Positions 20,778 through 30,555 of a stretch of DNA of 64,000 nucleotides are shown one piece after another. A program made the position numbers and the translations under genes. Position 1 is the stretch's first letter. Each line of letters opens with the position of its first letter. Source of the DNA: Acidobacteriota bacterium (GTDB lineage Bacteria > Acidobacteriota > UBA4820 > DSQY01); assembly GCA_021787565.1 (NCBI GenBank), contig JAJYLT010000010.1:1-64000 (forward strand), given 5' to 3'. A model generated the notes under the pieces. The model saw nothing but the letters and a program-made list of their open reading frames with translations. It had not been told where the DNA came from and searched no databases.

Positions 20778-21155
20778 ATGATGAAGGACTGCTTCAGACA
20801 GGAGATCGTGGATGCGCAGAAGTTCCGCGAGTGCGCCCAATGCCCCCTGTTCAACGAATGCACGGGGGTGGTGTACCAGCGGAACGCCAGGGGCGTCTCC
20901 TACGTGGCCGAGGCGGCCGGGTACCTGTTGGGCCTCCTGGGGCTGGGGACCGCGATGGAGTTGCGGCCCGTCATGCCCAACGGATTCCTCTGGCTCCTCT
21001 TCGTCTCCGCGATCTACCTGCTCGCCGTCTACCGTGCGGCCAGGGAGTATCGGAACTCCAACCAGGAGCAGAAGGATTACCTCATCCGGGTCGCCGAGGC
21101 GAAGCCTGAGGGCGGCCAGGCCGCGCCGCACGCGCCCGCTCCGGCGCACCACTGA
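20778..21155 (+). CDS. Small membrane protein with Cys-rich N-terminus
   Basis: 'MMKDCFRQEIVDAQKFRECAQCPLFNECTGVVYQ' then two hydrophobic segments; TATACT -10-like box upstream. Confidence 0.65.
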   Translation: MMKDCFRQEIVDAQKFRECAQCPLFNECTGVVYQRNARGVSYVAEAAGYLLGLLGLGTAMELRPVMPNGFLWLLFVSAIYLLAVYRAAREYRNSNQEQKDYLIRVAEAKPEGGQAAPHAPAPAHH

Positions 21156-21274
21156 CGTACTGGACCGGGGAGAGCACGGGATGAAGAGGGGGGTGGGCCG
21201 GCCCACCGGCGGCTTCTCGCCATCCCCGCATCCCCTCATCCCGAACTGACAAGAGGCTGCGCGCAGAGGAAGCC

Positions 21275-23260
21275 ATGGGACGCTTCTACATCACCACGCC
21301 GATCTATTACGTCAACGATTATCCCCACATCGGCCACGCCTACTGCACGGTCTGCGCCGACTTCTTCGCGCGCTACCACCGCCTGAAGGGGGACGAGACT
21401 CACTTTCTCACGGGCACGGACGAGCACGGCCAGAAGGTCCAGAAGTCCGCCGCCGCCGAGGGAATCACCCCCCAGGCCCTGGCGGACCGCGTCGTGGAGC
21501 GATACCACGCCCTCTGGAAGCAGCTTCGTATCAGCCACGACGACTTCATCAGGACCACCCAGGCGCGCCACGAGAAGGGAGTGCTGGCCCTCCTGGATCG
21601 CCTCGTCGCCGCGGGGGACGTCTACAAGGCCAGCTACCGGGGTCCCTACTGCGTCTCGTGCGAGGCCTTCTTTCCCGAGAACCAGATCGTGGAGGGCAAG
21701 TGCCCCGACTTCGGCCACCCGGTGACGGTGCTGGAGGAGGAGTCCTACTTCTTCCGCCTCTCCAGGTACCAGGAGCCCCTGCTTCAGCTCTACGCGGAGC
21801 GGCCCGACTTCGTGCTTCCGCAGAGCCGCATGAACGAGGTGCGCGCCTTCGTGGAGGGCGGCCTCAAGGATCTGTCCATCTCCCGTACCTCCATCACCTG
21901 GGGCATCCCCTACCCCGGCGACGAGAAGCACGTGCTCTACGTCTGGCTCGACGCCCTCTCCAACTACGTCACGGCCCTCGGCTACGGCTCAGACGACCCA
22001 TCGAAATACGGCACCTTCTGGCCCGCCGATCTGCACCTCATCGGGAAGGACATCCTCCGCTTCCACGCCGTCTACTGGCCGGCCTTCCTCATGAGCGCGG
22101 GGCTCCCTCTTCCGAAGCACGTCTACGGCCACGGCTGGTGGATGAAGGACGCGAGCAAGATGAGCAAGTCCCTGGGCAACGTGGTGGACCCGAGGCCCTA
22201 CCTCGAGGAGTTCGGCGCGGACGCGCTGCGGTATTTCCTTCTGCGCGAGAAGCCCATCGAGACCGACGGCTCCTTCTCCGACGAGGCCTTCCTCGACCGC
22301 CTCAACGCCGACCTCGCCAACGACCTGGGAAACCTCGCCTCGCGCCTGACCAACCTGCTGGAGCGACAGGCGAAAGGAGCCATCGGTCCGGGGGACGGGA
22401 GTCTGAAGGCGCACGCCGGAGCTGCGGTGGACCGTTATTGCGCCGCCGTGGAGCGCTTTTCGCCTCGGGAGGCCCTGGAGGCGATCTGGGGCCTCATCTC
22501 GGACCTGAACAAGTTCCTCGTGGAGCGCGAGCCCTGGGCCAAGCCCGGCACGCCCGAGGCCCTAGCCACCCTCTCCGAGGCGGCGCGGGCGCTTCGCCTG
22601 GCGGCGCTCTGCCTGGAACCCGCCATGCCGGAGGCGGCGCCACGAATCACGGAGGCCCTCGGCTTCGAGCGCACGGACTTCGTGAACGCCCGGTGGGCGG
22701 ACCGCCAGAGCGGATCCGCCAGGAAGCTCACCGGCCTGTTCCCTCGCGTGGACAAGGCGGAGTACTTCGCCCGCCTGGGGAAGGACGGAGCCGGGGAGCG
22801 CGGGAGCCGGGGAGCCGGAGACAAGAGAGGAGAAGCTAGAGAGATGGAGGACGAAAAGAAAACCCCAGAGGTCAATGCCCACCAGGCGCCGGCAGCCGTT
22901 GCTCCACCCGTCCCGCCCCCCGCGCAACAGGCGCAGGAGCGGATCTCCATCGACGAGTTCCGCCGCGTGGAGCTGCGGGCGGGGAAGATCCTTGAGGCGG
23001 AGCGCGTCCCGAAGAGCAACAAGCTCGTCCGCATGGTCGTGGACTTCGGCTCCGAGCGCCGGCAAATCGTGGGCGGTATCGGCAAGAAGTACGCCCCCGA
23101 GCAGCTCGTCGGCAGGACCTGCCCCTTCGTCTACAACCTCCAGCCGGCCAAGCTCATGGGCGTCGAGAGCAACGGCATGATCATGGCCGGCAACCTGGAC
23201 GGCGAGCCCATCCTCCTCCAATTCATCGAGGACGTGCCTGCCGGCTCCAAGATCACCTAG
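21275..23260 (+). CDS. metG: Methionyl-tRNA synthetase with C-terminal tRNA-binding domain
   Basis: 'FYITTPIYYVNDYPHIGHAYCTV', 'KMSKSLGN', C-terminal 'RVELRAGKILEAERVPKSNKLVRMVVDFGSERRQIVGGIG'. Confidence 0.96.
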   Translation: MGRFYITTPIYYVNDYPHIGHAYCTVCADFFARYHRLKGDETHFLTGTDEHGQKVQKSAAAEGITPQALADRVVERYHALWKQLRISHDDFIRTTQARHEKGVLALLDRLVAAGDVYKASYRGPYCVSCEAFFPENQIVEGKCPDFGHPVTVLEEESYFFRLSRYQEPLLQLYAERPDFVLPQSRMNEVRAFVEGGLKDLSISRTSITWGIPYPGDEKHVLYVWLDALSNYVTALGYGSDDPSKYGTFWPADLHLIGKDILRFHAVYWPAFLMSAGLPLPKHVYGHGWWMKDASKMSKSLGNVVDPRPYLEEFGADALRYFLLREKPIETDGSFSDEAFLDRLNADLANDLGNLASRLTNLLERQAKGAIGPGDGSLKAHAGAAVDRYCAAVERFSPREALEAIWGLISDLNKFLVEREPWAKPGTPEALATLSEAARALRLAALCLEPAMPEAAPRITEALGFERTDFVNARWADRQSGSARKLTGLFPRVDKAEYFARLGKDGAGERGSRGAGDKRGEAREMEDEKKTPEVNAHQAPAAVAPPVPPPAQQAQERISIDEFRRVELRAGKILEAERVPKSNKLVRMVVDFGSERRQIVGGIGKKYAPEQLVGRTCPFVYNLQPAKLMGVESNGMIMAGNLDGEPILLQFIEDVPAGSKIT

Positions 23261-23328
23261 GGGCAAGCTCTCCGGCCAGCGCCAGGAGGAGGGGGGCCTG
23301 ACGGGGGGCCAATTCCTGCCGCCGCCGT

Positions 23329-23907
23329 TCAGACCTCTCGCAGCAGGGGCTCGAGAAAGGTCATATCGAGGCTGAGCCGCAGGTCGGCGGCCTCCCAGAG
23401 TCCCTCCTGAACGGTGAGCTGGGGGCCGCTGCGGGGGCCGTGGACGAGGGCGAAGGTGAGGCCCTCCCGCTTGACGAGTTCGAGGGCGGGCAGGAAATCC
23501 CCGTCCCCCGAGAGCAGGATGATCGCATCCACGCTTCGTCGGGCCGCGGCGTAGACCATCTCGATGGCCAGCAGCACGTCCACCTGCTTCTGTTCCAGCA
23601 CCGGCTTCCCCGTGTTCTCGTCCATTCCGCGGAAGGCGAGCCGGCCCAGCTTCACCTCGAAGCGGTCCAGGCGTTGAAGACGCTGATAGAAGCCCTCCTT
23701 GCGCCGATAGGCCTCCTGCTCCTCGGGAGTGGGGTTGCCCGAGAGATACGGGAGACAGTTGAAGTAGACGCACCGCAGCAGCGTGAAGCCGAAGTGGTCG
23801 CAGATGGTATAGGCCATGCGGCCGTAATCCAGTCTCGGAGAGCCAAAACTGCGCTGCAGGAAGTCCAGGTACCCACCATCAATCAGCAACAAGGCTCGGT
23901 CTAGCAT
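23329..23907 (-). CDS. NYN (PIN-like) domain protein
   Basis: 'ALLLIDGGYLDFLQ', 'KQVDVLLAIEMVYAAARRSVDAIILLSGDGDFLPALELVKREGLTFALVHG'. Confidence 0.85.
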   Translation of the reverse strand: MLDRALLLIDGGYLDFLQRSFGSPRLDYGRMAYTICDHFGFTLLRCVYFNCLPYLSGNPTPEEQEAYRRKEGFYQRLQRLDRFEVKLGRLAFRGMDENTGKPVLEQKQVDVLLAIEMVYAAARRSVDAIILLSGDGDFLPALELVKREGLTFALVHGPRSGPQLTVQEGLWEAADLRLSLDMTFLEPLLREV

Positions 23908-23988
23908 TCTGGGTTCATCTCCTAAAGTAAGGGTTCAGTGTAACGCATGGGCTTCGGTGTCGGCTTTCTTTTCTCCTCACTCCTCACT

Positions 23989-24909
23989 CTACCCTCCCTT
24001 GACCGTGAGCGCTCCCAGGGCGATGGAGAGCAGCTTGGCCTCCGGCGTGTCGGACCGGCTCGGGATCAACACAGGTGCCGAGGCCCCCATGATGACGTGG
24101 GCCAGGGGGTAACGGGCGAAATAGGTCGTGGATTTGGCCAACAGGTTGGCGGAGATGATGTCCGGGCAGAGCAGGATGTCGGCCTTGCCCGCCACCGGCC
24201 CTACGTGGCCCTTCTTGGCCACCGCCTCGGGCGAGATGGCGAGATCGAGGCTCAGGGGGCCCTCCACCTCGCACTCGCTGAGCTGGCCGGCGTGGGCCAT
24301 CTTCGTCAGGGCCGCGGCGTCCTGGCTGGGGCCGTGGCCGGGAATCACCGTCTCCACCGCCGACAGGACCGCCACGCGTGGCCTCGCGTGGCCGAGGCTC
24401 TGGTAGAGCTGAACGGCGTTTTCGACGATCTGCCGCTTGGCCGTCAGGTCCGGCGTGAGGTTGATGCCGCCGTCCGTGACGCAGAGGAGCCGCGTCCCTT
24501 CCGGGGCGGGATACTCGAAGAGGAACGCGTCGGAGAGGAGCCTCCCCGTGCGCAGCCCTCCCTCCCGGTCCAGGACGGCGTGCATCAGGGTGGCCGTCTG
24601 GGTCTTGCCCTTCAGGAGGATCTGTCCCACGTGGCTCCGAACCAGCTCCACGGCCCGCCGGACCGCGGAGGCCTCGTCTGCGGCATCCACGATCTCGGCG
24701 TGCTGCAGCCGGTGGGGGAGGGCGTCGATGGCGGGGCCGATGAGCCCGGGATCGCCGACCAGTATCCCGTGGGCGAGCCCCCGTGCCTCCGCCAGGGCCA
24801 GGGCCTGCAGAGCGGCCGGGTCGTGCCCGCAAGCCACGACCACCCGGAAAGGGCCGCGCCGGCAGGCGCCTTCGAGCACGCCCTTGAAATCAGTGATTCG
24901 AGGCGACAT
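23989..24909 (-). CDS. ptb: Phosphate butyryl/acetyltransferase family
   Basis: 'FRVVVACGHDPAALQALALAEARGLAHGILVGDPGLI', 'VLICVTDGGINLTPDL'-type motif ('LLCVTDGGINLTPDLTAKRQIVENAVQLYQSLG'); operon context with buk. Confidence 0.85.
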   Translation of the reverse strand: MSPRITDFKGVLEGACRRGPFRVVVACGHDPAALQALALAEARGLAHGILVGDPGLIGPAIDALPHRLQHAEIVDAADEASAVRRAVELVRSHVGQILLKGKTQTATLMHAVLDREGGLRTGRLLSDAFLFEYPAPEGTRLLCVTDGGINLTPDLTAKRQIVENAVQLYQSLGHARPRVAVLSAVETVIPGHGPSQDAAALTKMAHAGQLSECEVEGPLSLDLAISPEAVAKKGHVGPVAGKADILLCPDIISANLLAKSTTYFARYPLAHVIMGASAPVLIPSRSDTPEAKLLSIALGALTVKGG

Positions 24910-25480
24910 GATCCGCTCCCATGCGAAAGGCCCGGATGCAGGCCTCCTGAACCTTGGCCGGGAAGCGCTCCCGGATGGCCGCCTCCCAGTCCTCTTCCTT
25001 CATCGGCAGGCTCCTGGAGAGGGCGCCCAGGAGGATCACGTTGACCATTCGCAGGTCGCCCAGCTCCCGGGCCATGGCCGGGGCGTCCACCCAAATCACG
25101 TGCGGGGCCTTCTCCTCCAGGATTCCGTCGATTCCCTTGAGGTAACCGCCGTCCTTCTTGAGGTTTTGGGTGAGCGGCGGAATCTCGAGAGGGCAGACGT
25201 AGGCGACGCCGTCCGGGCGCAGGAAGGCCATATACCGCAGTGCTTCCAGCTTCTCAAACGAAACGAGGAAGTGGGCCCCTCCAGCCGGGATCAGCGAGGA
25301 GGGGACCTCCTTCCCGATCCTGACGTGGGTGTCCACGTTGCCCCCGCGCTGGGCCATTCCGTGGACCTCGCTCATCTTGACGTCGAGCCCCGCGTGCACC
25401 GCCGCCAGCGCCAGGACCCGGCTGCTCGTCAGGATCCCCTGCCCGCCCACGCCGGAGAACAGAACGTTGGTGATCTCCAT
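24890..25480 (-). CDS. iorB: Indolepyruvate:ferredoxin oxidoreductase, beta subunit
   Basis: 'NVLFSGVGGQGILTSSRVLALAAVHAGLDVKMSEVHGMAQRGGNVDTHVRIG'. Confidence 0.92.
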   Translation of the reverse strand: MEITNVLFSGVGGQGILTSSRVLALAAVHAGLDVKMSEVHGMAQRGGNVDTHVRIGKEVPSSLIPAGGAHFLVSFEKLEALRYMAFLRPDGVAYVCPLEIPPLTQNLKKDGGYLKGIDGILEEKAPHVIWVDAPAMARELGDLRMVNVILLGALSRSLPMKEEDWEAAIRERFPAKVQEACIRAFRMGADHVASNH

Positions 25481-25490
25481 GGTCTCCCCC

Positions 25491-27245
25491 TCAGGCCCGG
25501 CCGACGCCGGGCAGAGAGATGGCTCCCTTCTCGCAAACCTGCGCACAGACGCGGCAGCCCGTGCAGAGGTCCGGATCCACGCTCGGGAAGCCGTCCTTTT
25601 CGTGGATTCCCATGCAACCCACCCGGATGCAGGCCCCGCAGCGGTCGCACTCCTCAATGGCGATCTGCACCGCCTCGCCCTTCTTCAGCCTGGCGCCCAG
25701 GATGCACGGGGCCACCGCCACCACCACCGAAACCTCTGGGGCGGCGAGCTCCTCCTCCAGGACCACGCGGGTGGCCTCCAGGTCGAAGGGGTCCACCTCC
25801 CGCACCCTCTGCACGCCGAGGGCACGGCAGACCTGCGCCACGTTGAGTTGGGGCGCGTCGTTGCCGCGAATGTCCTTGCCCGTCCCCGGGTGGGGCTGGC
25901 CTCCCGTCATGGCCGTCCACCGGTTGTCCAGGATGACGAGCGTGGCCTCGCTCCTGTTGACGATCATGTCGATGAGCCCCGGTATGCCGGAGTGGAAGAA
26001 GGTCGAATCGCCGATCACGCCGATGGTCTTCCCTTTCTCCTTGGGACCGCCGAACTTCTCCAGCCCCTCGGCCATCCCCACGGAGGCGCCCATGCACATG
26101 CACGCGTCCATGGCCGCCAGCGGCTTGAGGGCCCCGAGCGTGTAGCAGCCGATGTCCCCCATCACCCTCAGCTTCATGTCGCGAAACAGGGTGAACATGC
26201 CGCGATGACTGCAGCCTGGACAGAGCGTGGGAGGCCGGGTGGGCATCGGCACTCCGCCGAGGTCCACCGTCACCTTGTGTCTGGGCGCTCCGAGCAGGGC
26301 CTCCTCCACCAGGGGCAGGTTGAGTTCGCCCGTGAAGGGGAGGAGCTCCCGTCCCACCGCAGGGATGCCGGCATTTCGGATCTCCGCCTCGATGTAGGGC
26401 TCCAGCTCCTCGATGACCACCAGCCGCTTGACGCGTGAGGCGAAGAGCCGGATGCGCTCGATGGGCAGCGGGTAAGTCATGCCCAGCTTGAGGATCGAGG
26501 CCTCGGGCATGGCCTCGCGGACGTATCCGAAACTGACGCCGGAGGTCACGATGCCGATGTCGGCGGAACCCTTAAGGATGGGGTTCCACCGGTCGCTCGC
26601 CTCGGAGAGCCCCCTCGCCCTGACCAGCCGCTCCTCCACCTTGAACCGGCGGGCCTTCGAGTGGCTGGGCAGAAGCACGTTCTTCGGGATGTCCTTGAGA
26701 TAGCCCCTGGACGACCACGCCTCCCGCTCCTGCGGCTTCACCACGCCGGTCTGGTGGCACACCCTGGTGGTCATCCGGAGAAGCACGGGCGAATCGAACT
26801 GCTCGGAGAGCGCGAAGGCCTCCCGCGCCATCCAGCGGGACTCCTCCGGGTCGCAGGGCTCCACCATGAGGACCTTGGCGGCCTTGGCGAGGAAGCGGTT
26901 GTCCTGCTCGTCCTGGCTGCTGGCCATGCCGGGATCGTCCGCGGAGACCACCACCAATCCCCCGTTCACTCCCATGTAGGAGGAAGAGAAGAAGGGATCG
27001 GCCGCCACGTTCAGCCCCACGTGTTTCATGGTGACGAGCGCCCGGTGGCCCGAGAGCGACACGCCCATGGCCACCTCGTACCCGACCTTCTCGTTGGGCG
27101 CCCACTGGACGGCCACCTCCTCATGCTCCGCCAGGGCCTCCAGGATCTCCGTGCTGGGGGTCCCGGGGTAGCCCGACCCGAAGGCCACGCGAGCCTCCCA
27201 GGCCCCCCGGGCCACCGCCTCGTTCCCTAGCATCAGCTTCCGCAT
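25491..27245 (-). CDS. iorA: Indolepyruvate:ferredoxin oxidoreductase, alpha subunit
   Basis: 'LMLGNEAVARGAWEARVAFGSGYPGTPSTEI', TPP-binding region 'GDIGCYTLG...MDACMCMGASVGMAEG', C-terminal 2x[4Fe-4S]. Confidence 0.94.
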   Translation of the reverse strand: MRKLMLGNEAVARGAWEARVAFGSGYPGTPSTEILEALAEHEEVAVQWAPNEKVGYEVAMGVSLSGHRALVTMKHVGLNVAADPFFSSSYMGVNGGLVVVSADDPGMASSQDEQDNRFLAKAAKVLMVEPCDPEESRWMAREAFALSEQFDSPVLLRMTTRVCHQTGVVKPQEREAWSSRGYLKDIPKNVLLPSHSKARRFKVEERLVRARGLSEASDRWNPILKGSADIGIVTSGVSFGYVREAMPEASILKLGMTYPLPIERIRLFASRVKRLVVIEELEPYIEAEIRNAGIPAVGRELLPFTGELNLPLVEEALLGAPRHKVTVDLGGVPMPTRPPTLCPGCSHRGMFTLFRDMKLRVMGDIGCYTLGALKPLAAMDACMCMGASVGMAEGLEKFGGPKEKGKTIGVIGDSTFFHSGIPGLIDMIVNRSEATLVILDNRWTAMTGGQPHPGTGKDIRGNDAPQLNVAQVCRALGVQRVREVDPFDLEATRVVLEEELAAPEVSVVVAVAPCILGARLKKGEAVQIAIEECDRCGACIRVGCMGIHEKDGFPSVDPDLCTGCRVCAQVCEKGAISLPGVGRA

Positions 27246-28309
27246 GGTGTGCCTCCCGGATAAGTCAGGGCCGCTTCCTCGCCGCCGAGCACCCGCAGGG
27301 CGCCGGTGGCGAGGGCCTCCATTTCGAACTCCCCTGGGAACCGGAAGAGGGGGCCCAGGAAGCGCACGCGTTTGGCCACCCACCCACAGAAGAGATCGGA
27401 GTACGCCAGCCCCCCCGTCAACACGACCCCATCAATAGCTCCGTCCATCGTGGTGGCCATGGCGCCGATCTCCTTGGCCACTTGGTACGCCATCGCTTCG
27501 TAGACCTCTCGGGCCTTGGGATCGCCCGCGGCGATACGGCGCTCGACCTCGCGGGCGTCGTCGGTTCCGAGGTGGGCCATGAGACCGCCTTCCTTGGTCG
27601 TCATCCGCTTCAGGTCGTCGGCCGTGTACCGGCCGGAAAAGCAGAGCTTCATGAGCGCCTGGGTGGGAAGGGTCCCCGCTCGGGTGGGCCCGAAGGGGCC
27701 GCCCGAATTGGCGTTGTTCACGTCCAGGATCCGGCCGCCGTCCACCGGGGCGATGCTGATCCCCCCGCCCAGGTGGGCGATGACCCACCGGCTCTCCTTC
27801 ATCGGCTTGCCAATCCGCTCGCTGGCCTTCCGGCCCGCCGCGTGAAGGTTGAGGGCGTGGACCAGCGACGTCCGGGGGATTTCGGGCAGCCCGGAATAGC
27901 GGGCGAGCGGAGAAAACTCGTCCACCGCCACGGGATCGACGATGAAAGCCGGGATGCCGTATCGGCCGGCCACCGCCTCCGCGATGAGGCACCCGAGGTT
28001 TGAGACGTGCTCCCCCTGGAATCCCCGGCGCGCGTCATCGAGCATCGCTTCGTTGATTCGAATGGTCCCCGAGGGCACGGGCCGGATGAGCCCCCCCCTC
28101 CCGACCACCGCGTCAAGCGGTCGATCGCCCTTCTCCTGCAAGAATGCCAGGGCCGCCTCCAGGCGTCCAGGCAACTGGTTCAGAATGCCCCCAGGTACTC
28201 GCTGGGCCGGTACGTTACCCTCCGCTTCCGGACCGCCACTGGTGTAAATGCCCAATTTCGTGCTTGTAGAGCCCGGATTGATGACGAAGACCCGAAATTT
28301 GTTAGACAT
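27233..28309 (-). CDS. buk: Butyrate kinase (ASKHA acid kinase)
   Basis: 'RVFVINPGSTSTKLGIY', 'VIAHLGGGISIAPVDGGRILDVNNANSGGPFGPTRAGTLPT', 'VVLTGGLAYSD'. Confidence 0.92.
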   Translation of the reverse strand: MSNKFRVFVINPGSTSTKLGIYTSGGPEAEGNVPAQRVPGGILNQLPGRLEAALAFLQEKGDRPLDAVVGRGGLIRPVPSGTIRINEAMLDDARRGFQGEHVSNLGCLIAEAVAGRYGIPAFIVDPVAVDEFSPLARYSGLPEIPRTSLVHALNLHAAGRKASERIGKPMKESRWVIAHLGGGISIAPVDGGRILDVNNANSGGPFGPTRAGTLPTQALMKLCFSGRYTADDLKRMTTKEGGLMAHLGTDDAREVERRIAAGDPKAREVYEAMAYQVAKEIGAMATTMDGAIDGVVLTGGLAYSDLFCGWVAKRVRFLGPLFRFPGEFEMEALATGALRVLGGEEAALTYPGGTPCGS

Positions 28310-28585
28310 ACAGTACTCCGCAGATCGAAGAGCAAGTCTAACGGTGCCCCCGCATGGCGGCAAGCGCCGCCTCGGACCGCCCGGATCGGTGGGGTGAATG
28401 CCCCGGCCGTTCGGTCCGGGCCTCCCGCATGGAACCAAGACCGTGACCCCCATCCAGATGGCACGGTGTGCCTCGCGTTTCGCGTCCCTCGTTTCACCTT
28501 TCCCGTCTCGCTTTTCTCGGCACCACTCTGGCTTTATACTGAAAGGGTTCAGCACGCACGCCCAGCGGGCCGCAACGGGGGAGCC

Positions 28586-30547
28586 ATGGTCCACACGACC
28601 TCGGAGAACGAAGAATCGGCCGCCAAAGAGGGTCCAGAGATCATTCAGGACCGACACGCGCTCGCCGAAATCGCCGGCCTGATCCGGACCCCTCCCTCGC
28701 GTCTTCTCAGGCTCTTCGCGAACGGGAGAATCGTTGAGATGGGGGCCTCGGGGGACAACCCGTGGCTCTCTGTTGACGGACCTCAAGGGCTCGATGGACT
28801 CCTCGCCTGGGCCTCGGAGCGCTGCCCAGGCTTCAGGGCCGTCTCCCTGGAAATCGCGCCGGGGAGGACCTGGGGGCTCTGGCTGGTGCCACAGGGGGCC
28901 GCTCTCGACGTGGAGGCCACCACGCGGACTCTGACCGTGGCGATTCAGCTATTGGACCGAACGGAGGAATGGCACCGCCTGGCGCGCACCAGCGACTCCC
29001 TGTGGACGCTACTGGGACTCGGCCACACGCTGTCTGCGGCGGAGGACCCCGGCGCCATGGCGACGGCGGTTCACGAGGCCGCCACGCGGATCTTCGGTCC
29101 CGTCGGCTCGGCGCTGGCCCTTTTCAGCCACGATTCGGGCCGGAGCTTCCGGCTTGCTCCGGACGCCCAGCTCACATCGCAGCCCGCTCGCTCGTCGGAC
29201 TGGCAGGCCCTCTTCAAGGAACGGACCTGCGCATGGGATGAGGGATCGCCCCTGGCCTCGGCCTCGGCCGGACTGCTGGGACTCCAGCCTTCCAGCGGCC
29301 TCTGCGAGCGGGTGGGCGATGGCGCTGCGCCCCTCGGGTACCTCCTCATCCTGAGGCCCTCGGGCCCCTTCTCGGAACGGGAGCAGGGGCTGGTATCCCG
29401 GATGACCGACTTTCTCTTCGCCGCCCTCATGAGGCGGGAGAACCGGCGGGGGACGAGGAGGCGGGCGGTCCAGTCCGCCGATCTCTTCGTCCTCCTGGCC
29501 CAGGAGAGGGAGCGCCTGGACTACGTTCTCAGGAGCGTACCGGTGGGCATTCTCCTGACGGACGTGGAGGGCGGCATAGAGCTGGCCAACGACACGGCGG
29601 GCCGGGCCCTCGGGCTCACCGACGTGGAGATGCGGGAGAAGAAGATCTTCGGGAGCCGGCCAGCGGGCCGAGCCCTTCTGGGGTTGATCGAGAAAGCCAG
29701 GAGCGAGGGGAAGCCCGTCTCCACCCCGTACGAGATGGAGGGGCGGTGGTTTCACGTGCAGGTGATTCCGTGGCCGGGCGGGGCGCAGTTTCTGGTGGTC
29801 ACCCAGGACATCCAGGACTGGTTCCAGCTCAACCGGCTCAAGGAGGACCTCATCTCCATCATCTCGCACGAGGTGAAGAATCCCCTGACCGCCATCATCA
29901 ACGCCGCCAGCCTGCTCAGCACCAAACGCCCCGGACCGCTCACCGAACCGCAGCAGCGGCTCTCCGACCTCGTGGTGGAAAACAGCCAGAAGATCCGCGA
30001 GCTGCTTGACGACGTGGTCCGGCTGAGCCGGGTTCACCAGATGGGCAGCGAGCAGGAACGGGTGGACCTTCGCGCGCTCCTGCAGCGGCTCCGCGCTAAC
30101 TATCGTGATACCATACAGGGTAAGTTGCTGGTATGGAGGGAGGAGCTTCAGGAGCTGGCCGTGGTGGGCGACCCGAGAATGTTGGAGAACCTGTTCACGA
30201 ATCTCCTCGGCAATGCCATCAAGTACTCGGCCATCGGGGGCTGCGTGGGGGTCAGGCTCTGGAGAGAGGGTGATTGGGTCCGGGTCCGGGTGGTGGACGA
30301 CGGGCCGGGGATTCCGGCCGCCGAACGAGAGCGCCTCTTCAAGCCCTTCTTCCGGGCCAGCAACGTGCGGGGGCAGGTCTCGGGCACGGGGCTGGGGCTG
30401 GTCATCGCCAAGAACATCGCCGAGCGCGTCGGAGGACGGCTCTCGGTGGACTCGCCGCTGCCGCCCGAGGACGCGGAGTTCCTGGGCAGCCCCAAGGGAA
30501 GCGAGCATGGAAGCGTCTTCCGTGTGGATCTTCCGGCTCAAGACTAG
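28586..30547 (+). CDS. GAF/PAS sensor histidine kinase
   Basis: HisKA 'DLISIISHEVKNPLTAIINAASLL', HATPase 'NLFTNLLGNAIKYS', 'DDGPGIPAAERERLFKPFFR', 'GTGLGLVIAKNI'. Confidence 0.92.
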   Translation: MVHTTSENEESAAKEGPEIIQDRHALAEIAGLIRTPPSRLLRLFANGRIVEMGASGDNPWLSVDGPQGLDGLLAWASERCPGFRAVSLEIAPGRTWGLWLVPQGAALDVEATTRTLTVAIQLLDRTEEWHRLARTSDSLWTLLGLGHTLSAAEDPGAMATAVHEAATRIFGPVGSALALFSHDSGRSFRLAPDAQLTSQPARSSDWQALFKERTCAWDEGSPLASASAGLLGLQPSSGLCERVGDGAAPLGYLLILRPSGPFSEREQGLVSRMTDFLFAALMRRENRRGTRRRAVQSADLFVLLAQERERLDYVLRSVPVGILLTDVEGGIELANDTAGRALGLTDVEMREKKIFGSRPAGRALLGLIEKARSEGKPVSTPYEMEGRWFHVQVIPWPGGAQFLVVTQDIQDWFQLNRLKEDLISIISHEVKNPLTAIINAASLLSTKRPGPLTEPQQRLSDLVVENSQKIRELLDDVVRLSRVHQMGSEQERVDLRALLQRLRANYRDTIQGKLLVWREELQELAVVGDPRMLENLFTNLLGNAIKYSAIGGCVGVRLWREGDWVRVRVVDDGPGIPAAERERLFKPFFRASNVRGQVSGTGLGLVIAKNIAERVGGRLSVDSPLPPEDAEFLGSPKGSEHGSVFRVDLPAQD

Positions 30548-30555
30548 GAGGTGGC

